Below, one piece after another: positions 35,070 to 45,639 of a DNA stretch of 64,000 nt. The stretch covers positions 930,001 through 994,000 of the forward strand of contig NZ_CP116968.1 in NCBI RefSeq assembly GCF_032051675.1. The letters run 5' to 3'. The notes under the pieces are model-generated. The model was not told where the DNA came from. It made no database searches and worked only from the letters and a program-made list of their open reading frames with translations. Numbering within the stretch: the stretch's first letter is position 1; each line of letters begins with the position of its first letter. Source of the DNA: Candidatus Nitrospira neomarina (lineage in GTDB: Bacteria; Nitrospirota; Nitrospiria; Nitrospirales; UBA8639). The translations under genes were made by a program, and so were the position numbers.

Positions 35070-36170
35070 ATGGCAGAACGCGTCGCTCCTCAAAAAGAGA
35101 CCCAAAAAGACGGAAAAAAACGAGCGCTGGATTTGGCTTTGACCCAAATTGAAAAGCAATTTGGCAAGGGGGCCATTATGAAGCTAGGAACGGAAGACGT
35201 TCCTCGTGATATTCCGGCCATTTCGACGGGGTCTCTCGGGCTCGATATGGCCTTGGGCATCGGAGGGTTGCCGCGAGGTCGAATCATTGAGGTCTTCGGA
35301 CCGGAATCGTCCGGAAAAACCACGTTGTGCCTGCATGCCATTGCCGAAGCGCAGAAAGCCGGCGGGGCGGCAGCCTTTATCGATGCCGAGCATGCGTTGG
35401 ATATCACTTACGCTAAAAAGCTTGGGGTCCACACCGATGATCTGCTGGTGGCCCAGCCGGATACCGGCGAACAGGCTCTGGAAATTGCCGAAACCCTGGT
35501 CCGAAGCGGAGCATTGGATATCATTGTCGTCGATTCCGTTGCAGCCCTGGTCCCTCGTGCAGAAATCGAAGGGGAAATGGGAGATTCCCATATGGGGCTT
35601 CAGGCGAGATTAATGTCCCAGGCCTTGCGAAAATTAACTGGGGCCATTTCCAAGTCTCAAGCTTCGGTGGTATTTATTAATCAGATTCGCATGAAAATTG
35701 GGGTGATGTTTGGTAATCCCGAGACCACGACCGGCGGCAACGCGTTGAAATTTTATTCTTCAGTGCGGTTGGATATTCGCCGGATTGAATCGATTAAAGA
35801 GGGCCAGGAAGTGATGGGGAGTCGGGTGCGGGTGAAAGTGGTCAAAAATAAAATGGCCCCGCCCTTCAAACAAGCCGAATTTGATGTCATGTTCGCCGAA
35901 GGCATTTCCAAAGTCGGGGAATTAGTGGACTTAGGCGTTGAGCGTCGAATCGTAGATAAAGCCGGAGCATGGTATTCTTATAAGGAGGAACGGCTCGGTC
36001 AGGGCCGGGAGGCGGTCAAAACCTTTCTGAAAAGTAATCCGGATATTGCCCAGGACATCGACACGCAATTACGAAACAGCTATGGCCTTTCCGGGGAGCC
36101 TCAAAAAAAAGAGGAATCATCCACGCCTGTCAGTTCTAACTTAAAAAAGTCAGCAGGAGACCGTGACTGA
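35070..36170 (+). CDS. recA: recombinase RecA
   Basis: The product is 366 residues. Walker A is GPESSGKTT, followed by FIDAEHALD, the [10 protein letters not shown] Walker B block, [31 protein letters not shown] and [14 protein letters not shown], all RecA hallmarks. It forms filaments on single-stranded DNA, promotes strand exchange and LexA cleavage. AAAGGA precedes the ATG. No clear SOS box is seen in the 83-base leader; a TTACCT…TAAGAT pair could be its promoter. No recX follows; alaS starts 42 bases later. Confidence 0.98.
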   Translation: MAERVAPQKETQKDGKKRALDLALTQIEKQFGKGAIMKLGTEDVPRDIPAISTGSLGLDMALGIGGLPRGRIIEVFGPESSGKTTLCLHAIAEAQKAGGAAAFIDAEHALDITYAKKLGVHTDDLLVAQPDTGEQALEIAETLVRSGALDIIVVDSVAALVPRAEIEGEMGDSHMGLQARLMSQALRKLTGAISKSQASVVFINQIRMKIGVMFGNPETTTGGNALKFYSSVRLDIRRIESIKEGQEVMGSRVRVKVVKNKMAPPFKQAEFDVMFAEGISKVGELVDLGVERRIVDKAGAWYSYKEERLGQGREAVKTFLKSNPDIAQDIDTQLRNSYGLSGEPQKKEESSTPVSSNLKKSAGDRD

Positions 36171-36212
36171 CCTGGCCCAATGGCAATATCATCTTGAGCG
36201 AACATCATTGAT

Positions 36213-38873
36213 ATGATTGCAACATCACTTGAACTTCGGCAGGCGTTTGTAAAGTACTTCTCGAGCCGTGGGCATACGGTGGTGCCCAGCGGGCCGCTCA
36301 TTCCGCAAGCAGATCCTACTCTCCTGTTTACCAACGCGGGTATGAATCAATTTAAAAGTGTGTTCTTGGGTGAGGAATCCCGACCCTATAGCCGGGCTGT
36401 TTCCATTCAAAAATGTCTGCGGGCAGGGGGAAAACATAATGATTTGGAGAATGTAGGTTTTACCCGCCGCCATCACACCTTTTTTGAAATGCTGGGCAAT
36501 TTTTCCTTTGGAGATTATTTTAAAGAGGAAGCGATTGCGTTTGGGTGGGAATTTCTCACTCAAATTGCCGGACTGCCGGCTGATCGATTGTGGGTGACCG
36601 TGTTTCGTGAGGATCAGGAAGCCTATGATCTATGGCATACACGACTGGGGATTCCAGAGAGTCGCCTTGTTCGTCTGGGTGAAAAGGACAATTTTTGGCA
36701 AATGGGAGAGACGGGTCCCTGTGGTCCTTGCAGCGAAATTCTCATCGATCAGGGTGAGGCATTCGGATGTGGGCGTTCGACCTGTGCCGTTGGGTGTGAC
36801 TGTGATCGATATCTCGAGATTTGGAATTTAGTGTTTATGCAATTTGATCGGGATTCTGTGGGCACGCTCAATCCTCTACCCAGGCCCAGTATTGACACGG
36901 GAATGGGGTTAGAGCGGTTGGCGGCGGTGACCCAGGGAGTGGCGTCAAATTATGATAGCGATGTGTTCAGCCCTATTTTGGAACGCATAGGGAAGAGTAC
37001 CGGACAGGTGTATGGTATCTCTCCAACGGCTGACCGGTCGATGCGGGTGATTGCGGACCATCTGCGGGCGATGACCTTTTTAATCACCGAAGGGGTGTTG
37101 CCATCGAATGAGGGGCGTGGCTATGTCCTGCGACGGATTATGCGTCGAGCCTCACGGCATGGCCGGTTATTGGGGGTGGAGCGAGAATTTTTATATGACC
37201 TCGTATCCTCCGTGGTTGATCTCATGGATTCGGTGTATCCGGACCTTCGTTTGATGAAAGATACGGTTTCTGAGATTGTGCAGGGGGAGGAAACACGCTT
37301 TATTGGAACCTTAGAGCAGGCCTTGCCTCTCCTTAACCAAATCCTGGAGGAAGCCAAGCAACAGGGGAGCCAAATCTTAGGAGGGGAAGCGGTTTTTAAG
37401 TTGTATGATACCTACGGATTCCCCCTTGATTTGGTGGAAGATGCTGCACGAGAAGAAGGGTTGGAAGTCGATCATATCGGTTATGAGCAAGCGCTAGAGG
37501 CCCAACGTGATCGAGCCAGAAAAACTGCCAGATTTAGCCAGGCGGATTCTCGGAGCGACCTGGTGAATGCTCTCGGGCAGTTCCCTTTGACTAAATTTGT
37601 GGGTTATGCCAGTCAGGAAAATAAAGGGAAGCTACTCGCCTTGGTGAAGGACGAGCATGTCATTAAGGAAGCCAAGCAAGGGGAGACGGTGGAGTGTGTC
37701 CTGGATACTACGCCTTTTTATCCCGAAGGTGGGGGGCAGGTCGGGGATCAAGGAACGTTGGTGGGCCCATCGGCCAGAATTGTCGTCCATGATACCACAA
37801 AGCTGGCAAAGGGGTGGTTTCTCCACAAGGGCCAGGTCATTGAAGGATCTGTTCACGTTGGCGATGTTCTCACCGCCACGGTACAGGGTCATTTACGGCA
37901 GAGTGCGGCACGAAATCATACGGCGACCCATCTTCTTCATGCCGCATTGCGGGAAATTTTAGGTCCTCATGTGAAGCAACATGGATCTTTGGTGGCCCCC
38001 AATCGATTGCGGTTTGATTTTTCACATTTCAAAGGATTGACCCCCAGAAATATTGAAGAAATCGAAGGACTGGTGAACGAACAAATCCGTCAGAACCTGT
38101 CTATAAAGGTTGAAGAAATGGAAATTCAGGATGCTTTGAGTCGAGGAGCTCTGGCTTTTTTTGGCGATAAGTATGGGGAACAGGTTCGGGTTGTAGAAAT
38201 GGGTTCGTTTAGTCAGGAATTGTGCGGGGGAACACATTGTGCTCGAACAGGCGATGTCGGTCTGTTTCGTATCGTGTCCGAAGGAGGTATTGCGGCAGGT
38301 GTCCGGCGTATTGAGGCACTCACGGGCGAGGGGGCTGTGGCCCAAACTCAACATCAGGAAGCCGAATGGCGAGAATTGGCGGCCGTGCTGAAAGCCGGGC
38401 CCAATGAAGTCGTTGAAAAAGTCAGGAAACTTGTTGGAACCCTCCGTGATACCGAACGCGAATTAGAGCGTGCGAAACAAAAATTGCTTGATCAGCAAGG
38501 TGCTGGTCAGGAAGCGTCGATTCGGGACATAGGTGGAATGCCGATCCTTACCCAGCGGATCGATGGTTTGACTATCCAAGAATTGCGAACCTTCTCTGAT
38601 AAGCTCCGGCACAAAGTGCCTTCCGGTCTCTTGGTTTTGGGGTCGGTCAAAGAAGGAAAAGTTTCGTTATTGGTGATTGTGGCCAAAGAACAGGCCCACA
38701 AAATCCCCGCAGGAAAAGTCGCTCACCATGTGGCTCAACTCGTTGGGGGGTCTGGAGGCGGCCGACCAGATATGGCTCAGGCTGGTGGTAATCAACCAGA
38801 ACAGTTAGATGAGGCCTTGCGGAGTGTATATGACTATGTTGCCTCACACATAGGTACATTGAAGGAGGAGTAA
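36213..38873 (+). CDS. alaS: alanyl-tRNA synthetase
   Basis: The product is 886 residues, normal for the family. N-terminal catalytic domain with FVKYFSSRGHTVVPSGPLIP, FTNAGMNQFK, RAGGKHNDLENVGFTRRHHTFFEMLGNFSFGDYF; editing domain with HTATHLLHAALREILG and the zinc-binding CGGTHCARTGDVG; C-terminal DHHA1 domain ending GGRPDMAQAGG. It charges tRNA-Ala and clears mischarged Ser/Gly. The ATG at 36213 agrees with the family N-terminus but lacks a strong site, so translation may be coupled to recA. mltG follows after 80 bases. Confidence 0.98.
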   Translation: MIATSLELRQAFVKYFSSRGHTVVPSGPLIPQADPTLLFTNAGMNQFKSVFLGEESRPYSRAVSIQKCLRAGGKHNDLENVGFTRRHHTFFEMLGNFSFGDYFKEEAIAFGWEFLTQIAGLPADRLWVTVFREDQEAYDLWHTRLGIPESRLVRLGEKDNFWQMGETGPCGPCSEILIDQGEAFGCGRSTCAVGCDCDRYLEIWNLVFMQFDRDSVGTLNPLPRPSIDTGMGLERLAAVTQGVASNYDSDVFSPILERIGKSTGQVYGISPTADRSMRVIADHLRAMTFLITEGVLPSNEGRGYVLRRIMRRASRHGRLLGVEREFLYDLVSSVVDLMDSVYPDLRLMKDTVSEIVQGEETRFIGTLEQALPLLNQILEEAKQQGSQILGGEAVFKLYDTYGFPLDLVEDAAREEGLEVDHIGYEQALEAQRDRARKTARFSQADSRSDLVNALGQFPLTKFVGYASQENKGKLLALVKDEHVIKEAKQGETVECVLDTTPFYPEGGGQVGDQGTLVGPSARIVVHDTTKLAKGWFLHKGQVIEGSVHVGDVLTATVQGHLRQSAARNHTATHLLHAALREILGPHVKQHGSLVAPNRLRFDFSHFKGLTPRNIEEIEGLVNEQIRQNLSIKVEEMEIQDALSRGALAFFGDKYGEQVRVVEMGSFSQELCGGTHCARTGDVGLFRIVSEGGIAAGVRRIEALTGEGAVAQTQHQEAEWRELAAVLKAGPNEVVEKVRKLVGTLRDTERELERAKQKLLDQQGAGQEASIRDIGGMPILTQRIDGLTIQELRTFSDKLRHKVPSGLLVLGSVKEGKVSLLVIVAKEQAHKIPAGKVAHHVAQLVGGSGGGRPDMAQAGGNQPEQLDEALRSVYDYVASHIGTLKEE

Positions 38874-38953
38874 ACTCCCTCAGCATGATGATGTGGCTGC
38901 ATTGTCCCCCCACATGGACCGACGGGGAGCAGTAGGAAAGGGGACCTCGTGAC

Positions 38954-39961
38954 GTGATCCTTGTTCGCCGGACCGTAGTTAGTCTTTTAACGGTGGTAGT
39001 TCTGGTCATGGCTGGTTTTGTGTGGATGAATCAACCCATGGGTGGATCAATCCAACCGGTTCTTGTCGAAATCCCACCTGGTACTCCTTTTACACAGGTT
39101 TCCCACATTCTCGAGCACCATCACCTTATTGGATCAGAATGGTTTTTTACTCTTTTGGGGCGTGCGCAGCGGGTCGATCGAAATATCATTCCAGGCGAAT
39201 ATGAACTGGATGCGGGAATGCAACCCACCGAATTACTGCACAAACTTGTGAAAGGTGAGGTCTATCAATATGCCATTACTATTCCCGAAGGCTATACCGT
39301 TGCACAAATTGCGGACATCCTGGATCAAAAACGTCTTGCCCTCAAGCAGGATATTTTTCGATTAAGCCATGACCCGGTATTTATTCAGAGCCTGAATATC
39401 CAGGCCCCTACATTAGAGGGTTATCTTTTTCCTGATACTTACCATATTGCTCGCTTTACTCCGCCAGAATCCATCATTCGAACATTTGTTCATCGGTTTC
39501 ATGATGTGATGATTCCAGAATTCAAAGACCGGGCAATGGTCATGGGCATGACTCTTCAAGAGGTATTGACCCTAGCCTCCGTGGTGGAAAAGGAAACGGG
39601 GCTGGCAGCCGAACGACCCTTGGTTTCCGGAGTATTTCATAATCGTCTCCGGCTGGGCATTCCCTTGCAGAGCGATCCCACCGTCATCTACGCCCTCGAA
39701 TCGTTTGATGGAAATATTCGCAAAGCCGATCTGTCGGTAGATAGCCCCTACAACACCTACAAGGTACGCGGCCTTCCTCCAGGACCCATTGCCAATCCGG
39801 GTTTGGCTGCAATTCATGCTGCGCTCTATCCTACCACAACCGATTTTGTCTATTTTGTGGCACGGAACGATGGGAGCCATCAATTTTCTGTCACATTAGC
39901 GGATCATAATAAGGCGGTAGACCTGTATCAACGACGATCGATTAGTAAACGTGCTTCGTAA
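38954..39961 (+). CDS. mltG: endolytic murein transglycosylase (MltG/YceG)
   Basis: The product is 335 residues. An N-terminal membrane anchor (VVSLLTVVVLVMAGFVW) is followed by a LysM-like segment (VEIPPGTPFTQVSHILEHHHLI) and the YceG catalytic domain: YTIPEGYT-type IPEGYTVAQIADIL, LEGYLFPDTYHI, the catalytic Glu in LASVVEKETG, and LQSDPTVIYAL, YNTYKVRGLPPGPIANPG. It cleaves nascent glycan strands. The GTG at 38954 follows GGAAAGGGG. It abuts ridA. Confidence 0.95.
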   Translation: MILVRRTVVSLLTVVVLVMAGFVWMNQPMGGSIQPVLVEIPPGTPFTQVSHILEHHHLIGSEWFFTLLGRAQRVDRNIIPGEYELDAGMQPTELLHKLVKGEVYQYAITIPEGYTVAQIADILDQKRLALKQDIFRLSHDPVFIQSLNIQAPTLEGYLFPDTYHIARFTPPESIIRTFVHRFHDVMIPEFKDRAMVMGMTLQEVLTLASVVEKETGLAAERPLVSGVFHNRLRLGIPLQSDPTVIYALESFDGNIRKADLSVDSPYNTYKVRGLPPGPIANPGLAAIHAALYPTTTDFVYFVARNDGSHQFSVTLADHNKAVDLYQRRSISKRAS

Positions 39962-39985
39962 GTGAGTGTTTGTGTATTATCTGCT

Positions 39986-40450
39986 ATGGATGTTCATGAA
40001 GCACTGAGCCGACTGGGATTAAAGCTGCCTGCGGCACCTTGTCCTGTCGGGTCATATGTTCCGGCTCGTCAGGCAGGAGACTTAATCTTTGTGAGTGGAG
40101 TGCTGCCTTTTCGTGACGGCTTAATTGTGCACCCTGGAAAACTCGGGCGAGAGTTGACCGTAAAGGAAGGAGCTGCCGCTGCTCAATTAGCCATGCTAAA
40201 TGGGTTAGCCATCCTTCAAGAGATGATGGGAGATCACGCCTGTCTCAAACAGGTGGTGCGTCTGACGGGGCATGTCGCGTCCGTGGAAGGTTTTGTGGAT
40301 CAACCTGCGGTGATAAACGGGGCTTCTGATTTGTTGGTCAACCTGTTTGGAGATGCCGGGCGTCATGCCAGATTGGCTCTTGGGGCATTCGAATTACCTC
40401 TTCATGCTTCAATTGAGCTTGAATTGATCGTTCAAGTGTCTCACCCTTAA
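39986..40450 (+). CDS. RidA family protein
   Basis: The product is 154 residues. The family core is LKLPAAPCPVGSYVPARQAGDLIFVSGVLPFRDG, then AQLAMLNGLAILQEMMGD and HARLALGAFELPLHASIELELIVQV. Members of this longer RidA/YjgF subgroup lack a well-defined substrate; archetypal RidA deaminates reactive enamines and imines. A GTG at 39962 directly after the mltG stop is a possible alternative start giving eight extra residues; neither has a clear ribosome binding site, which favours coupling to mltG. Confidence 0.85.
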   Translation: MDVHEALSRLGLKLPAAPCPVGSYVPARQAGDLIFVSGVLPFRDGLIVHPGKLGRELTVKEGAAAAQLAMLNGLAILQEMMGDHACLKQVVRLTGHVASVEGFVDQPAVINGASDLLVNLFGDAGRHARLALGAFELPLHASIELELIVQVSHP

Positions 40451-40973
40451 GCCGGTTCGTATTCCTTAATCATTCCTTCAGCATGTGCAACCCCGGCTCC
40501 TGCTTTTGTAAGGATTGACTCCCCTGGGTCCTGTTGCCGCTTCAAGTGAGCTTCAGGGGTTGCTATGGCTCGATATCTGAGTTGGTTTAGCGATGTTTTC
40601 TTATTTTGGCTTGTTCAAATCGAAAGACCGCCTGTAGGAGTGTCGGGAGATCTTTACAAATGTGGCGTGGGACTTTTTCACTCCCCTTTGGTTTGGTCCT
40701 AAAATGACATTTGGTAAACGACGAGTTTTGCTGAAAATCTTATGATAGGAAATGGCTGTGAAAGTCATCTTTCTGCCTGTACAGGATCTCTAAATTGACG
40801 CATGAAAAGATCGCTTGATATAGTCATTTTGGACACCCGCTCTGACTTGGTTCCATCCCCTGTGTTGGTAGCCACGAAGTTGGGTTGGCTCCTCTTCCCA
40901 GTTCGATTTAATGAAGAAGTCCATTGTTTATACCTCATTCATTTTTTGAATCAATAAGCAAGGTTTGTTACCT
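40451..40973. other. 523-base gap, no gene seen
   Basis: It precedes the TIG-repeat gene and presumably holds its promoter. A hairpin with arms CCCCTG (about 40522) and CAGGGG (about 40554) lies in it but has no T-run. No open frame with a ribosome binding site was found. Confidence 0.5.
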
Positions 40974-42620
40974 ATGAAACGAGTTCGAACTCTCATGAGC
41001 GTTGCCTTAGGTTTTTTTCTTTTTTCATCTGTGGCCCATGCTGAATTATTCCCTTCCGATGGACCTCCGGGCACGACAGTGACCATTAGTGGGGAAGGGT
41101 TTGGCGAATTCCAAAATACGCAGGCTAATCGAGTGGAATTTCAGGGCGTCTCGGCGCTCATTCAATCCTGGGAACCTGATTTCATTCTGGTTAAGGTGCC
41201 TTTGGAGGCTCGTTCCGGTCCGGTTATGGTTATCAACGGATCGGCCAAAAGAGAAGCCGGAATTTTTTCTGTTACCAATGTTCGTATTGACAGCTTGAAT
41301 CCTGCGAAAGCCGAAGCGGGTTCCCTGCTCACGATTGTTGGTGAACATTTCGGCAATACGGCTGGGTCTCGTGATCCCAATACCATGTTCGGGGTCAATC
41401 AAGTCATCATCAATGGGATTCGGGCGGAGGTGCGACGGTGGCGGCCTACCAAAATTGAAGTTCTCATTCCGGCAAATGCCAAGTCCGGGGATGTGGAAGT
41501 GCGCTTAGCGTCAAGCGACCCACTACCGGATGGATCATGTTGTGCTCCTGTTGAGTATGCGGTCAGTAATGCCGTCCCTTTGACCATAATTCCTTCTATT
41601 GCCTTTGATCCTACTGAGGGCCCAATCGGGAGTAAGGTCATACTGTCGGGTCAGGGATTTGGAGAAAGCCGACCTGAGGATGGACGAATATATTTTGGGG
41701 GAAAGCCTGCGATCATTGCGCAGTGGTCCGATCGAACCATCGTGGCCCATGTGCCGCTGAATGCCAAATCAGGTTCACTGATGCTCCATCGAGAAGGGAA
41801 GGAGCGGGAGATTGGAACATTTACCATATTGACTAGTCAGATATCAGGAATGACCCCCCCTCAAGGACCAATTGGGACACTCGTGACGATTAAGGGGAAA
41901 AATTTTGGTGTGTATTCAGAAGCCGGCGGCACTGCCTATGCCTTTGATTTTCTTTCCGGGGGCAACGGGGTAGAGATCGGGGGAGTGCCGGCTGTCATTC
42001 ACCGTTGGCTTGATGAACAAATCGATGTATGGGTGCCATTCAGCGCAAAAAGCGGGCCGGTGATTGTGAAACGTGGAGGAGCTACTCCTAAAAATGATGG
42101 CACCTGTTGTGACAGACAAGAGATTGTGACATTAAAGGCCGGAGATTTTACTGTTGTTCAACCGGAAATTCACTCCTATTCCCCCAAAGAAGCCGGCTTG
42201 GATGAAGTCGTGACTATTACTGGGAAGGGATTTGGTGATTTTCTGAAAATCTCCGAAGCCACTCGTTTATCTCTTAATCAGGATGCCCATGACTGGCATA
42301 ACTATAGATTAGGACAGGATGTGTCTCGCAGTGAGGTGCTGGTGAACGGCATTGCAACACATGTCGAATCATGGACCGATACGGAGATTAGGATCCGTGT
42401 CCCTCGCCGTCCGGCCTTTGGTTTTGGAAATCCCGAAGGTTTTGAGCCTGACGTCACTAAAGGGGAACTGATTTTGAAGCGAGGTTCATGGGATATGCTC
42501 GATACCGGCGAATGCTGTACGCCAAAAAAGTATGTTACTATCGTGGGGGGGCCATTTACGATTTTACAGCGAGGGCTTCCTGACAAAGACTATTGGAATG
42601 AAAAAGGGCGAGCACAGTAA
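40974..42620 (+). CDS. secreted IPT/TIG-repeat protein with Cys-Cys inserts
   Basis: The product is 548 residues. A signal peptide (MSVALGFFLFSSVAHA) is followed by five TIG/IPT immunoglobulin-like repeats, each opening P-x-x-G-x-x-V-T-I-x-G-x-x-F-G (for example PPGTTVTISGEGFG, AEAGSLLTIVGEHFG, GPIGSKVILSGQGFG, GPIGTLVTIKGKNFG, AGLDEVVTITGKGFG). Three repeats carry an adjacent Cys pair (GSCCAP, GTCCDR, GECCTP), unusual for TIG domains and possibly disulfide or metal sites. The start at 40974 has AAGG upstream. The stop overlaps the YCF48 gene start by one base (TAATG), so the two are coupled. Probably an outer-surface or periplasmic adhesion/scaffold protein. Confidence 0.85.
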   Translation: MKRVRTLMSVALGFFLFSSVAHAELFPSDGPPGTTVTISGEGFGEFQNTQANRVEFQGVSALIQSWEPDFILVKVPLEARSGPVMVINGSAKREAGIFSVTNVRIDSLNPAKAEAGSLLTIVGEHFGNTAGSRDPNTMFGVNQVIINGIRAEVRRWRPTKIEVLIPANAKSGDVEVRLASSDPLPDGSCCAPVEYAVSNAVPLTIIPSIAFDPTEGPIGSKVILSGQGFGESRPEDGRIYFGGKPAIIAQWSDRTIVAHVPLNAKSGSLMLHREGKEREIGTFTILTSQISGMTPPQGPIGTLVTIKGKNFGVYSEAGGTAYAFDFLSGGNGVEIGGVPAVIHRWLDEQIDVWVPFSAKSGPVIVKRGGATPKNDGTCCDRQEIVTLKAGDFTVVQPEIHSYSPKEAGLDEVVTITGKGFGDFLKISEATRLSLNQDAHDWHNYRLGQDVSRSEVLVNGIATHVESWTDTEIRIRVPRRPAFGFGNPEGFEPDVTKGELILKRGSWDMLDTGECCTPKKYVTIVGGPFTILQRGLPDKDYWNEKGRAQ

Positions 42621-43657
42621 TGAATTCCGGCATAATTGGAAACCATGATCTAATGAAAAATCGCCATGTGTGGAATCGAATGGTGAAAGGTCTGTGTATG
42701 TTGGGAGTTCTTGCTGGTATAGGCTTAGTTGTGAACCCTCAGCTAACCTTTCCTCAAAACACTCCGTCTGCTCTCACACTCCAGACCAGTCCTACCAAGG
42801 TAACCTTTCTTGGTGTGCATTTTCTGAATGCCAGGAAGGGATGGATCGTTGGAGCAGGAGGAACGATTCTTCACACCGACGACGGTGGAGCTACCTGGAA
42901 TTCGAGCCCTCGACGCACCAATGCGCTATTAACTGCGGTGACTTTTGCGGATGCAACGCACGGATGGATTCTTGGACAAAACGGAACCATATTGCATTCT
43001 GGAGATGGTGGAAAAAAGTGGGTCCCGCAGGAGAGTGGGACAAATGGAACGCTCTACGCGGCTGATTTTCTTACACCTGAACATGGATGGGTGGTCGGTT
43101 CCCGTGGTGTCATTTTACACACTGAAGACGGGGGAGAGAGCTGGGCAGATCAGGTCAGTGGGACGACAGCAGATCTCTTTGGCGTTCATTTTATTAATGA
43201 AAAACATGGTTGGGCCGTTGGTGCCCTTGGTGTCATCTTGGCGACTACTGACGGGGGAAAGAGTTGGGGGCTTCAGACCACCAATAATCCCGCCACATTT
43301 TTTGATATTGTGTTTACGGATAATGTGGCTGGATGGGTTGTTGGGACGCAGGGAACTATGTTCCAAACGCTGAATGGAGGCGAAGTATGGGTTGATCACA
43401 CTCGACCCTGTGGAAGTCCATGCATTAAACCCGCCGATTTGGTGAATATTAGTTTTATAAACCCACTGGTTGGTCGAATTGTTGGTGAGCGGGGGACCAT
43501 TTTAGAGACTAATGACTCCGGCTTTACATGGCAGGAAATCGAACCCCTAAACTCTGAAACCCTGTATGCTCAATCATTCCTTGAACTTTCTAATGGGTTT
43601 GCTGTGGGAGACCATGGGACGATCATTCGTTTGAATTCTTCTCCATCTCATCCCTAG
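42620..43657 (+). CDS. YCF48-type beta-propeller, secreted
   Basis: The product is 345 residues. A hydrophobic segment near residues 25-40 (MLGVLAGIGLVVNP) precedes six or seven repeats of the pattern G-W-x-V-G-x-x-G-T-I-L-x-T-x-D-G-G-x-x-W (for example GWIVGAGGTILHTDDGGATW, GWILGQNGTILHSGDGGKKW). This is the YCF48/HCF136 photosystem-II assembly fold, here in a non-phototroph. The family often aids assembly of membrane complexes. The ATG at 42620 overlaps the TIG gene stop. An alternative start at 42653 would shorten the leader. Confidence 0.85.
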   Translation: MNSGIIGNHDLMKNRHVWNRMVKGLCMLGVLAGIGLVVNPQLTFPQNTPSALTLQTSPTKVTFLGVHFLNARKGWIVGAGGTILHTDDGGATWNSSPRRTNALLTAVTFADATHGWILGQNGTILHSGDGGKKWVPQESGTNGTLYAADFLTPEHGWVVGSRGVILHTEDGGESWADQVSGTTADLFGVHFINEKHGWAVGALGVILATTDGGKSWGLQTTNNPATFFDIVFTDNVAGWVVGTQGTMFQTLNGGEVWVDHTRPCGSPCIKPADLVNISFINPLVGRIVGERGTILETNDSGFTWQEIEPLNSETLYAQSFLELSNGFAVGDHGTIIRLNSSPSHP

Positions 43658-43681
43658 TCCTGGGCGTCTCTGCTTTATTCC

Positions 43682-44416
43682 TCACAGATACTTGAGTCTG
43701 GCCTGTAGAATGACTAATGAAGCCAGGCTGGCTGTTTCTGCTCGTAAAATTCCCTGTCCCAACGTGGCAAAAACCACATTCAGGTTTTTGGCTATCTCTC
43801 GTTCCTCCTTCGTCCAACCTCCTTCTGGGCCGATGAACACCGAAATGCCGTTTGGATCATCAGATGGTAAGGCTATGGTCGATAGTGAAGCCTTCTCCTG
43901 CCTCTCGGCCAACATGATTTGTATCCCTTTATTTTTCTGCCGAAGAAAATCCTGAAAGGTCTGTATGGGAAGAATCTTTGGGACGCTCCATCGCTCACTT
44001 TGCTGTGCCGCTTCCAAAGCAATACGATCCCATCGTTCCTGATAATTCGTTGCATGTGATGGAGACACTCGTGGAATGACTCTTTCGGTAATCAGTGGTA
44101 CAAGCGCATGAACCCCGAGTTCGGTGGCTTTTTGTATGACCCAGGCCATTTTCTCTCCTTTTAAAATTGCTTGTGCCAGGGTGATAGGGGTAGTGGATGA
44201 GAGCGGGGATTCCTGAATACTCAGAACCGTTGAGTAGATAGCCTGCTTGGTTATTTGAAGAATTGTTGTATGGTATCGACAATTTCGTTCATCATTAAGA
44301 ATCAGCTGGTCTCCAGGTCTCATTCGTAAGCTTTTTGAAAGATGGCTGAATAAGGGATCGGAGATCGTGATTCTTTCATCATCAACCTGGGTTGAATGGA
44401 TGAAAAAGACGGGCAT
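43682..44416 (-). CDS. rsmE: 16S rRNA (uracil1498-N3)-methyltransferase RsmE
   Basis: The product is 244 residues of the SPOUT fold. N-terminal PUA-like region with HLSKSLRMRPGDQLIL, then GEKMAWVIQKATELGVHALVPLITERV, RIALEAAQQSERWSVP, the knotted SAM site FIGPEGGWTKEE and LGQGILRAETASL. It modifies U1498 of 16S rRNA. It follows dnaJ by 39 bases, an order also seen in Gram-positive chaperone loci. Confidence 0.95.
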   Translation of the reverse strand: MPVFFIHSTQVDDERITISDPLFSHLSKSLRMRPGDQLILNDERNCRYHTTILQITKQAIYSTVLSIQESPLSSTTPITLAQAILKGEKMAWVIQKATELGVHALVPLITERVIPRVSPSHATNYQERWDRIALEAAQQSERWSVPKILPIQTFQDFLRQKNKGIQIMLAERQEKASLSTIALPSDDPNGISVFIGPEGGWTKEEREIAKNLNVVFATLGQGILRAETASLASLVILQARLKYL

Positions 44417-44455
44417 CTGTTTCCGTGAGGAGGGAGAGGCAGCAAAAGAGGCAGG

Positions 44456-45580
44456 TTAATCAAACATGTTTTTAACTTTATCGAACAGGCCTTCTCCTTG
44501 CGTGTCCGTAGATATTCCGCACTCCTCCGCATAGGCGGAAAGGAGTTCGTGTTGTTTTGGAGTCAGTTTTGTAGGAATTTGAATTTTCGTCCGAATCAGT
44601 TGATCGCCACGAGTTTGGGACTTAAGCCCAGGAGCGCCCAACCCTTTGAGGCGGAGAATTTGATCGTGTTGGGTCCCTCCAGGGATTTTTACCATGGTGG
44701 TTCCACTTAATGTAGGCACTTCGACTTTTCCCCCAAGTGTCGCTGTTACAAAATCCAACCGAAGATCATAGAGGATCTCTTGGCCTTTCCGTTGAAAGTG
44801 GGGATGAGGCCGGACATTGAGCGCCACATACAAATCTCCAGGAGGTCCGCCATTCATGCCATGTTCGCCTTCATGGGAAAGTCGAAGTCTCATGCCGGAT
44901 TCGACCCCAGCTGGAATGGTGACTGCTAAAAGCCGTTCCTTGTGAACGCGTCTTTGTCCTCTACATGTCTTGCACGGATCAGCAATGACTTGACCTGACC
45001 CCTGGCATTGTCCACAGGTTCGATTAATGGTGAAAAACCCCTGTTGTAACCGTATTTGCCCCGCCCCACGGCATGCGGAACAGGGTTTGACGGCTTGATC
45101 GGATTTCGCGCCAGTTCCATGGCAGGTTTCACAGACTTCCCAACGAGGAATTTTGAGTTTGGCTTCCTTGCCGTTAATGGCCTCTTCAAAGGAAATTTCT
45201 AAGTTATATTGAAGATCATTGCCCTGTTCGGCTCGATTATGCCCTCTGCCTCCACCGAAAAAGTCTTCAAAGATATCCCCAAACATATCTCCGAAGCCGC
45301 CACCTCCAAACCCGAATCCATCGGCTCCTCCTCCCTGACCAGCCGCTGCATGACCAAACATGTCATATTTTCTTCGGCGATCTGGATCGCTGAGCACTTC
45401 ATAGGCTTCCCCGGCTTCCTTAAACTTTTCCTCAGCCGCTTTTTTCTGAACGGGGTCAGCATGCAAGTCCGGGTGATGTTGCCTGGCAAGTTTTCTAAAG
45501 CCTTTTTTAATGTCTTCTTCCGAGGCATTGCGGTCCACCCCGAGAATTTCATAATAATCTCGTTTTTGGGTCTGTGCCAT
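44456..45580 (-). CDS. dnaJ: chaperone DnaJ
   Basis: The product is 374 residues. The J domain begins [24 protein letters not shown] and has the HPD motif, then a Gly-rich linker ([20 protein letters not shown]), four zinc modules [24 protein letters not shown] and CKTCRGQR (the last lacks the final Gly), and the C-terminal substrate domains. It activates DnaK ATPase. Third gene of grpE-dnaK-dnaJ, 59 bases after dnaK. Confidence 0.97.
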   Translation of the reverse strand: MAQTQKRDYYEILGVDRNASEEDIKKGFRKLARQHHPDLHADPVQKKAAEEKFKEAGEAYEVLSDPDRRRKYDMFGHAAAGQGGGADGFGFGGGGFGDMFGDIFEDFFGGGRGHNRAEQGNDLQYNLEISFEEAINGKEAKLKIPRWEVCETCHGTGAKSDQAVKPCSACRGAGQIRLQQGFFTINRTCGQCQGSGQVIADPCKTCRGQRRVHKERLLAVTIPAGVESGMRLRLSHEGEHGMNGGPPGDLYVALNVRPHPHFQRKGQEILYDLRLDFVTATLGGKVEVPTLSGTTMVKIPGGTQHDQILRLKGLGAPGLKSQTRGDQLIRTKIQIPTKLTPKQHELLSAYAEECGISTDTQGEGLFDKVKNMFD

Positions 45581-45639
45581 CAGCGTTTTCCAAAGGTGGA
45601 ATAATGTATGCCTATGTGCATCAATCTGTTCAAAAGTTT

